Assembly (NCBI GenBank): GCA_938045085.1
Contig: CALINZ010000276.1
Location: forward strand, 1-9,794
Reading direction: 5' to 3'
DNA: 9,794 bases
Source of the DNA: an uncultured Collinsella sp.
Lineage (GTDB): Bacteria; Actinomycetota; Coriobacteriia; Coriobacteriales; Coriobacteriaceae
The notes under the pieces are model-generated. The model ran no database searches, was not told where the DNA came from, and saw only the letters and a list, made by a program, of their open reading frames with translations. Positions 4,582-9,794 of this stretch are shown here, in pieces. The first letter of the stretch is position 1. Every line of letters begins with the position of its first letter. Made by a program: the position numbers and the translations under genes.

Positions 4582-6615
4582 ATGATCCTCCTGGTCGACA
4601 AGATCGAAAAAAGCTTCGGCGCGCGCGTCCTCTTTAGCGGCGCGTCCTTCCAGATCAACCCCGGCGAGCGCTTCGCGCTCGTGGGCCCCAACGGCGCCGG
4701 CAAAACCACCATGCTCAAAATCATCATGGGCATCGACAGCCCCGACGCAGGCCAGGTCCAGTATGCCAAGGACTGCCAGGTAGGCTACCTAGAGCAGGAA
4801 ACCAACCTCGAGCACAAGGACACCACCATCCTCGCCGAGGTCATGGCCGCTGCCAAGGAAATCCGCCGCATGGGCGAGCGCGCCAACGAGCTGCAGGCCC
4901 AAATCACCGAGCTCTCCGAACAGGGAAAGGACGTCGACGCACTCCTCAACGAGTACGGCCAGGTCCAGGACCGCTTTGAGCATCTGGGCGGCTACGAGCT
5001 CGAGAGCAACGCCCGCAAGATCCTGTCCGGTCTGGGCTTTAAGGTCACCGACTTTGAGCGCCCGTGCTCCGAGTTCTCGGGCGGCTGGCAGATGCGCATC
5101 GCGCTGGCCAAGCTCTTCCTGCGCCACCCCGACCTGCTGCTTCTGGACGAGCCCACCAACCACCTGGACCTCGAAAGCGTCCAGTGGCTGCGTGGCTTTA
5201 TCGCCAACTACGACGGCGCCGTCCTCATCGTCAGCCACGACCGCGCTTTCATGGACGCCTGCGTCGACCACGTCGCCGCGCTCGAGAACCGTCGCGTAAC
5301 CACCTACACCGGCAACTACAGCAGCTACCTCAAGCAGCGCGAGGACAACTTGGAACAGATGCGCGCCAAGCGAGCCGCCCAGGAGCGCGACATCGCCCAC
5401 ATGCAGGTCTTCGTTGACAAATTCCGCTATAAGCCCACCAAGGCCGCCCAGGCGCAGGAGCGCATCCGTAAGATCGAGCAGATTAAAAAGGAACTTGTCA
5501 TCCTGCCCGAGGGCCACAAGCACATCGACTTTAAGTTCCCTGACCCGCCGCGCTCCGGCGACATGGTCGTCGGCCTGGAGGGCGTGTCCAAGTCCTACGG
5601 CAACAAGCACATCTACAGCGACATCGACCTCAAGCTCTACCGCGGCGAGCACGTGGCACTCGTCGGCCCCAACGGCGCCGGCAAGTCCACGCTCATGAAG
5701 ATTCTCGCCGGCCTGGAGCCGCCCACTACCGGCACGCGCGACCTGGGCACCAACGTGGGTGTGGCCTATTACGCCCAGCACGCGCTCGAGGGCATGACCG
5801 AGTCCAATACCGTCCTGCAAGAGATCGACACCGTCACGCCCAAGTGGACCGTGCCGCAGCAGCGCAGCCTGCTGGGCGCCTTCCTGTTTAGCGACAACGA
5901 TTCCATCGAGAAGCAGGTTCGCGTCCTCTCCGGTGGCGAAAAGGCGCGCCTGGCCCTGGCCAAGATGCTCGTGGCCCCCGAGGCGCTCCTGTGCCTGGAC
6001 GAGCCCACCAACCACCTGGACATCGACTCGGTAGACATGCTCGAGAACGCCCTGCAAAACTTCCCCGGCACCATCGTGCTGATCAGCCACGACGAGCACC
6101 TGGTACGCGCTGTGGCCAACCGCATCATTGACATCCGCGATGGCAAGGTCACGGTCTACGACGGCGACTACGACTACTACCTCTACAAGCGCGAGGACCT
6201 CGCAGCCCGCGCCGCCGCCGAGGCGACAGGGGAGAGCGCACCGGCCGTTACCAAGTCCGCTAAGGTCACCGCGGCCCAGCCCGACACCTCCGCCACCGCT
6301 TCCAAGCCGGCCGAGGGCAAAAAGACCAAGGAGCAAAAGCGTGCCGAGGCCCAGGCCCGCGCCGCGCTCAACAAAAAGCTCAAGGGCGTGCGCAACCAGC
6401 TCAAGAAGATCGAGGCGGAGCTCGACAAAAAGCGCGCCCGCTATGACGAGCTTATGGAATTGATGGCCAGCGAAGAGCTTTATGCCGATCAGGACAAGTT
6501 CAACGCCGCGCTGGGGGAATATAACGGCCTTAAGCAAGAGCTGCCCAAGCTCGAGGACGAATGGCTGGAGCTTTCCACCCAGATCGAAGAGGAGACCGCG
6601 CGTGAACTCTCGTAA
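4582..6615 (+). CDS. ABC-F family ATPase, Uup/YdiF type
   Basis: This is a 677-residue soluble protein with two ABC ATPase domains and no membrane segment, the ABC-F plan. Domain 1 has Walker A GPNGAGKTT (residues 35-43), signature FSGGW (164-168) and Walker B LLLLDEPTNHLD (D189, E190). Domain 2 has Walker A GPNGAGKST (362-370), signature LSGGE (449-453) and Walker B LLCLDEPTNHLD (D473, E474). The linker (about 245-300) is the charged helical ABC-tran-2/P-site tip region (YLKQRE...KPTKAAQAQERIRKI). After a low-complexity Ala/Thr/Pro/Lys stretch comes a coiled-coil C-terminus (about 575-677) like that of Uup and B. subtilis YdiF. ABC-F proteins bind the ribosomal E site and rescue or tune stalled ribosomes; some protect from antibiotics. 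The long C-terminal coil and core setting favour a housekeeping role, not resistance. The start has AAGG 7 bases ahead. No separate promoter is visible; the gene lies 31 bases after the tRNA-Ala terminator. Confidence 0.93.
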   Translation: MILLVDKIEKSFGARVLFSGASFQINPGERFALVGPNGAGKTTMLKIIMGIDSPDAGQVQYAKDCQVGYLEQETNLEHKDTTILAEVMAAAKEIRRMGERANELQAQITELSEQGKDVDALLNEYGQVQDRFEHLGGYELESNARKILSGLGFKVTDFERPCSEFSGGWQMRIALAKLFLRHPDLLLLDEPTNHLDLESVQWLRGFIANYDGAVLIVSHDRAFMDACVDHVAALENRRVTTYTGNYSSYLKQREDNLEQMRAKRAAQERDIAHMQVFVDKFRYKPTKAAQAQERIRKIEQIKKELVILPEGHKHIDFKFPDPPRSGDMVVGLEGVSKSYGNKHIYSDIDLKLYRGEHVALVGPNGAGKSTLMKILAGLEPPTTGTRDLGTNVGVAYYAQHALEGMTESNTVLQEIDTVTPKWTVPQQRSLLGAFLFSDNDSIEKQVRVLSGGEKARLALAKMLVAPEALLCLDEPTNHLDIDSVDMLENALQNFPGTIVLISHDEHLVRAVANRIIDIRDGKVTVYDGDYDYYLYKREDLAARAAAEATGESAPAVTKSAKVTAAQPDTSATASKPAEGKKTKEQKRAEAQARAALNKKLKGVRNQLKKIEAELDKKRARYDELMELMASEELYADQDKFNAALGEYNGLKQELPKLEDEWLELSTQIEEETARELS

Positions 6616-6898
6616 GGCCGCTGCCGTGGCGATGAGCATCATCGCCATCACTTGTCGCATCTGCGGCATCTTTATGAGCGCGATGACCGTGCTTCTGTGC
6701 TTTAGCGGCCTCACCGCCAAGCTGCAGATCGTGGGCTTTGTCGTTGAGCTTTCGCGCGCGCTGCCGAGCGCCATCGCCGGCTACGGAGTCATCACCTCAC
6801 CGTTTGGCGGCGTGTTCCGCTTAGATTACGCCATCGTCGTTGTGATCCTGTTTGTAATTGACTACCTGCTCACGCGCGCCTCGCGCCGCATCCGCTAG
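6602..6898 (+). CDS. Small membrane protein, unknown family, two predicted helices
   Basis: This is a 98-residue protein. The GTG start at 6602 is chosen because GAGGAG (6589-6594) sits 7 bases before it; the gene then overlaps the end of the ABC-F gene by 14 bases in another frame. Two hydrophobic segments are visible: residues about 9-37 (AVAMSIIAITCRICGIFMSA onward) and near the C-terminus (YAIVVVILFVIDYLL). The end is a basic tail (RASRRIR), which suggests an inner-membrane protein with both ends probably cytoplasmic. Between the helices is a loop with GYGVITSPFGGVFRLD. I do not recognise a family. Its tight packing between the ABC-F and M50 genes points to co-transcription with both; function unknown. 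Confidence 0.75.
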   Translation: MNSRKAAAVAMSIIAITCRICGIFMSAMTVLLCFSGLTAKLQIVGFVVELSRALPSAIAGYGVITSPFGGVFRLDYAIVVVILFVIDYLLTRASRRIR

Positions 6899-6907
6899 GG
6901 GAGCGCC

Positions 6908-7591
6908 ATGTCCAGCAGCTACTTCATGAACCTGCTCGCCAGCGCGGTCGCCGTCATCCTGGGCATCGTTATCCACGAGAGCGCGCACGCCGCCGCAGCC
7001 TGGGCTCTCGGCGACAAGACAGCCCGATCACGCGGTCGTGTCTCGCTCAACCCGCTCAACCATATCGACCCGTTTGGCACCATCATCCTGCCGCTGCTCA
7101 TGCTTGCCGCCGGCGGCCCGGTGTTCGCCTTTGCCAAGCCCGTGCCCGTCTACCTCAACAACCTCAAGCACCCCAAGCGCGACGAGGTCCTGGTGAGCGC
7201 AGCCGGCCCCGCATCGAATATCGCGCTCGCGTGTCTTGCCGCGGTCCTCATGCGCCTGGCCTATGGCAGCCTCTACACCAGCATGTCCTTTGCCGTGGCG
7301 TCCCAAATTATGAACTTCGGCGCCACGTTTATCGTGGTCAACCTGTCGCTCGCGTTCTTTAACCTCATTCCGATTCCGCCGCTTGATGGCTCGTCGATCA
7401 TCGTGCCCTTCCTCAAGGGCAAGGCGCTCAACAACTATTACCGCCTGCAGCAATACGCTATGCCCATACTCATCCTGGTTCTATACCTGCTGCCTATGTG
7501 GACCGGCATCGATGTAATCGGCCGCTATTTCGACGTTACCGTGTATCCGCTTGCTGAGCAGCTGCTCAACTTCGCAATCGCCGGCATCTAA
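6908..7591 (+). CDS. M50 family membrane zinc metallopeptidase (site-2-protease-like, YwhC/SpoIVFB-type)
   Basis: This is a 227-residue polytopic membrane protein. The zinc-binding motif HESAH is at residues 23-27 inside the first membrane helix (VIHESAHAAAAWALGD). It is followed by the family's RGRVSLNPLNHIDPFGTIILP segment, an AAGPASNI motif, and FFNLIPIPPLDGSSI, whose Asp is the expected third zinc ligand. Further hydrophobic helices follow to the end. The family cleaves substrate proteins within the membrane; this short form without a PDZ domain belongs to the compact M50 group, whose substrates are mostly unknown. The start has AGGGGAG (6897-6903) overlapping the preceding stop codon, so translation is probably coupled. 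In many Gram-positive bacteria a gene of this type stands just before scpA-scpB, as here. Confidence 0.9.
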   Translation: MSSSYFMNLLASAVAVILGIVIHESAHAAAAWALGDKTARSRGRVSLNPLNHIDPFGTIILPLLMLAAGGPVFAFAKPVPVYLNNLKHPKRDEVLVSAAGPASNIALACLAAVLMRLAYGSLYTSMSFAVASQIMNFGATFIVVNLSLAFFNLIPIPPLDGSSIIVPFLKGKALNNYYRLQQYAMPILILVLYLLPMWTGIDVIGRYFDVTVYPLAEQLLNFAIAGI

Positions 7592-7675
7592 GGTAAACTT
7601 ACAGGTCGTCCGTGTAAAACGGTCGCAGCATGCACCCAAACCGCGCCGCGAAGGCGCCGTCAAAGGAGGTCGAAG

Positions 7676-8488
7676 ATGTCGTATCGCGTGTCGACGCAGG
7701 TCTACAGCGGACCGTTCGACCTGCTGCTGCAGCTGGTAACCCGCCAAAAAGTAGATATCGGCGCCATCTCCATCAGCGAGGTGGCCGAGCAGTACCTTGC
7801 CGAGGCCGAGCGCATCGAGGCGCTGGACCTGGACGTGGCGAGCGACTTTTTGCTGGTCGCGGCAACCCTTTTGGACATCAAGGCTGCCTCTCTGGTGCCG
7901 CAGGAGGCCCCGCGCAAAGTCGATAACGACGATGACGAGTTCGACGAAGACCTCGAGGAGCTCAGCGCGCTCGACGGCGACGCCTTGCGCGAGGTCCTGA
8001 TCCAGCGCCTGATTGCATACAAGCAGTTTAAGGGCGCGGCGGCGGCCCTCGGTGCCCGCATGCAGGCCGAAAGCCGCATGCACCCGCGTGTGGCCGGTCC
8101 CGACCCGGAGTTTTTGGGCCTAATGCCCGACTATCTGGCCGGCATCACGCTGCGCGGTCTCGCCGTCATCTGTGCCGACCTGGACGGCAAGCGCCAGACC
8201 TTCCTGCTGGAGGCCGAGCATGTGGCGCCGCATCGCGTGCCGCTCGACCTGACCGTGGCCTCAGTCGACCGCTTTACCATGGCGCACAAAACCTGCACCT
8301 TCCGCGAGCTACTGGACGGCGATGCCACCACCGAGCAGCTCGTCGTCACCTTCCTGGCCATGCTTGAGCTCGCCAAGCGCGGCTCGCTCACGCTGAGCCA
8401 GGACGAGATCTTCGGAACCATCTGCATCAACCGAGTCGAGGGAGCCGAGGCATACGTGCCCGGCGAGGGCCCCGAGCTCACCGAATAG
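7676..8488 (+). CDS. scpA: Segregation and condensation protein A (kleisin)
   Basis: This is a 270-residue cytoplasmic protein. The N-terminus has the ScpA pattern YSGPFDLLLQLVTRQKVDIG (residues 10-29), then ISISEVAEQYL and the helical LDVASDFLLVAATLLDIKA that contacts the SMC neck. An acidic linker (DNDDDEFDEDLEEL, from about residue 83) and a C-terminal winged helix (FTMAHKTCTFRELL..., VTFLAMLELAKRGSLTLSQ, binding the SMC head) follow. ScpA bridges the two heads of the SMC dimer and, with ScpB, forms the bacterial condensin that organises and segregates the chromosome. The start is fixed by AAAGGAGGT (7662-7670), an almost perfect ribosome binding site 5 bases away. It stands 84 bases after the M50 gene with no clear promoter between, and 11 bases before scpB. 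Confidence 0.95.
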   Translation: MSYRVSTQVYSGPFDLLLQLVTRQKVDIGAISISEVAEQYLAEAERIEALDLDVASDFLLVAATLLDIKAASLVPQEAPRKVDNDDDEFDEDLEELSALDGDALREVLIQRLIAYKQFKGAAAALGARMQAESRMHPRVAGPDPEFLGLMPDYLAGITLRGLAVICADLDGKRQTFLLEAEHVAPHRVPLDLTVASVDRFTMAHKTCTFRELLDGDATTEQLVVTFLAMLELAKRGSLTLSQDEIFGTICINRVEGAEAYVPGEGPELTE

Positions 8489-8499
8489 GAGCCGCAATC

Positions 8500-9228
8500 A
8501 TGTCAACCCTTTCCACGCTGGAGGCAAACAGCCTCAAAGGCGCCCTCGAGGCGCTGCTGCTGGTGTCGAGCGACCCGGTGAGTGCGCCCGCGCTGGCCGG
8601 CGCACTGGATATCGCCCCCGGCGAGTGCGCGTCGCTGCTCGCCGAGCTCAAGGTTGAGTACGAGGAGGCCAACCGCGGCTTTCAGCTGCGCGAGGTCGCC
8701 GGCGGTTGGCGCCTGTTCACGCATCCTGCCTACCACGACGTAGTCGAGGCCTATGTGTTGAGCTGGGACACGCAAAAGCTGTCGCAGGCGGCGCTCGAAA
8801 CCCTGGCCGTGATCGCATACCACCAGCCCGTAACGCGCGAGGTGGTCAAGGGCATCCGCGGCGTCAACTCAGACGGCGTCATCGCGTCGCTCGTGGACAA
8901 GGGTCTGGTGCGCGAGCTCGGCCGTGACCCCGAGCGCGGTCAGGCCATCATTTACGGCACGACCAACGCCTTCTTGGAAAAGTTCGGCCTGCGCTCCACC
9001 CGCGACCTACCCGATCTGGAGCAGTTTGCCCCCGACGAGCAGTCGCGCCAGTTTATCCGCGAGCGCCTGAGCGGCCGCAGTATTCAGTCCACGCTCGAGG
9101 AGCAAGCCGAGGACCTGGACGAAGAGCGCGAGCTGCTCGATACCGATATTGATGATGTCGAGGCGGTCGGTGGCGAGGAATTCCTGGCCACCGACAACAC
9201 TGCGGAGGACACGCATGATGAGGACTAA
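8500..9228 (+). CDS. scpB: Segregation and condensation protein B
   Basis: This is a 242-residue protein of two winged-helix domains. The first starts LKGALEALLLVSSDPVSAPA and contains GFQLREVAGGWRLFTHP; the second contains LSQAALETLAVIAYHQPVTR and IRGVNSDGVIASLVDKGLVR, ending in an IIYGTTNAFLEKFGL strand. All are standard ScpB landmarks. ScpB dimers bind the middle of ScpA in the SMC-ScpAB complex. Beyond residue 180 a long acidic tail (LEEQAEDLDEERELLDTDID and on) extends past the folded part; such tails are variable in the family. TAGGAG (8486-8491), overlapping the scpA stop, serves as its ribosome binding site. The 3' end overlaps the next gene by 14 bases. Confidence 0.95.
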   Translation: MSTLSTLEANSLKGALEALLLVSSDPVSAPALAGALDIAPGECASLLAELKVEYEEANRGFQLREVAGGWRLFTHPAYHDVVEAYVLSWDTQKLSQAALETLAVIAYHQPVTREVVKGIRGVNSDGVIASLVDKGLVRELGRDPERGQAIIYGTTNAFLEKFGLRSTRDLPDLEQFAPDEQSRQFIRERLSGRSIQSTLEEQAEDLDEERELLDTDIDDVEAVGGEEFLATDNTAEDTHDED

Positions 9229-9794
9229 CGAAGTAGGGGAGACGTGCACCGCAAGTGCCACGGGCGCCACAACGCCCGCAGGCGACGCCCAGCCCGTCTA
9301 TCCGCACACCATGCGCCTGCAGCGCTTTTTGGCGCGCGCGGGCGTGGCGAGCCGCCGCGGCTCGGAGGACCTGATGACCGCCGGCCGCGTGACCGTCAAC
9401 GGCCAGGTCGCGACCGAACTGGGCACCAAGGTCGATGTCGACCGCGATCACATCGAGGTCGACGGCATGCCCGTCAAGCTCGACCAGGGCGCCGTGTACC
9501 TGATGCTCTACAAGCCGACCGGCTACCTCACCACCATGAGCGACCCGCAGGAGCGCCCTTGCGTGGCCGACCTGGTCCCCCGCGACCGATTTCCGGGGCT
9601 CTTCCCGGTGGGCCGCCTGGACCGCGACACAACGGGCCTTTTGCTCTTTACAACCGATGGCGACCTGTCTCAGGACCTGCTGCACCCCAGCAAGCACGTC
9701 TACAAGACCTACCAGGCACTCGTGGATGGCCAACTGACCGATCGAGACTTGGAACCACTCCGCCGCGGCATCGAGCTCGACGACGGCATGTGCC
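9215..9794 (+). CDS. rluB: RluB/RsuA-family rRNA pseudouridine synthase, 3' end outside the window
   Basis: At least 193 residues are visible, and the gene runs off the window. ATG 9215 is chosen because GGAGG (9204-9208) stands 6 bases ahead; this overlaps scpB by 14 bases. ATG 9311 would give the usual family length but has no ribosome binding site. The first 32 residues (rich in Ala/Thr) are an extension without recognisable fold. From residue 33 follows an S4 RNA-binding domain (MRLQRFLARAGVASRRGSED, GRVTVNGQ), then the synthase domain with YLMLYKPTGYLTT and the active-site motif GRLDRDTTGLLLF, catalytic D136. The family converts one uridine to pseudouridine in large- or small-subunit rRNA. 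The scpA-scpB-rluB order of Gram-positive bacteria favours RluB (23S rRNA), but RsuA-like specificity cannot be excluded. Confidence 0.88.
   Translation, partial: MMRTNEVGETCTASATGATTPAGDAQPVYPHTMRLQRFLARAGVASRRGSEDLMTAGRVTVNGQVATELGTKVDVDRDHIEVDGMPVKLDQGAVYLMLYKPTGYLTTMSDPQERPCVADLVPRDRFPGLFPVGRLDRDTTGLLLFTTDGDLSQDLLHPSKHVYKTYQALVDGQLTDRDLEPLRRGIELDDGMC

Noticed and set aside
3978..4769. 263-codon minus-strand open frame across the GC-rich block and tRNA-Ala
   Set aside because: It contains the GDRTPDLLTASQALSQLSYA-type peptide, a well-known false protein read from the antisense of tRNA genes. The rest is high-GC noise.
4789..6774. 661-codon open frame on the minus strand opposite the ABC-F gene
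   Set aside because: It mirrors the GC3 bias of the ABC-F gene, whose Walker and signature motifs are unmistakable. Its translation is a Leu/Val/Gly/Ala-rich string without domains.
7643..7657. GCGCC/GGCGC mini-hairpin just before the scpA ribosome binding site
   Set aside because: Five pairs in a high-GC spacer are expected by chance, and it does not cover the ribosome binding site.
9311..9313. Internal ATG as the rluB start
   Set aside because: It would match the usual family N-terminus, but no ribosome binding site precedes it, whereas GGAGG stands 6 bases before ATG 9215.

Overview
The window looks like chromosomal DNA of a gut Coriobacteriia member (Actinomycetota), most likely Collinsella or a close relative. 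This is inferred from the high-GC core with strong GC3 codon bias, the strong AGGAGG-type ribosome binding sites, the scpA-scpB-rluB order, and accessory protein types I associate with that group. No database search was possible, so the genus is inference.

Layout. Positions 1-2240 are an AT-richer accessory region. It holds the frameshifted C-terminal part of a HEPN (AbiU2-like) protein, a long hairpin, a two-gene toxin-antitoxin-like module (a small acidic unknown protein translationally coupled to a DUF4160 protein, with a perfect dyad just upstream), a stretch of decayed coding sequence, and a DUF3825 gene broken by one missing base. A tRNA-Val(CAC) unit with its own promoter and terminator lies at 2247-2417. 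Positions 2418-3934 carry a second accessory gene, a 394-residue protein whose C-terminal half looks like a PD-(D/E)xK (Vsr/DUF559-like) nuclease. Next comes about 500 bases of very GC-rich, palindrome-rich non-coding DNA, then a tRNA-Ala(GGC) unit (4393-4550).

From 4582 to the end the window is compact, high-GC core sequence, all on the + strand: a long ABC-F translation ATPase of the Uup/YdiF type, a small two-helix membrane protein, an M50 (site-2-protease-like) membrane metallopeptidase, scpA, scpB, and the 5' part of an RluB/RsuA-family 16S/23S pseudouridine synthase. Start and stop codons overlap or nearly touch in the ABC-F/small membrane protein/M50 group and again in scpA/scpB/rluB, so each set is probably co-transcribed.

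How it fits together. The core genes serve translation (tRNAs, ABC-F, pseudouridine synthase) and chromosome segregation (the ScpAB kleisin/wHTH partners of SMC). The left 4 kb looks like a turnover site next to tRNA genes, where small defence- or toxin-like genes arrive and decay. Two of its genes (HEPN and DUF3825) each appear to lack one base within a homopolymer run, and a third may have one extra. The core genes show no such lesions. The candidates for something poorly described are the acidic-protein/DUF4160 pair with its dyad, the DUF3825 gene, and the PD-(D/E)xK protein.
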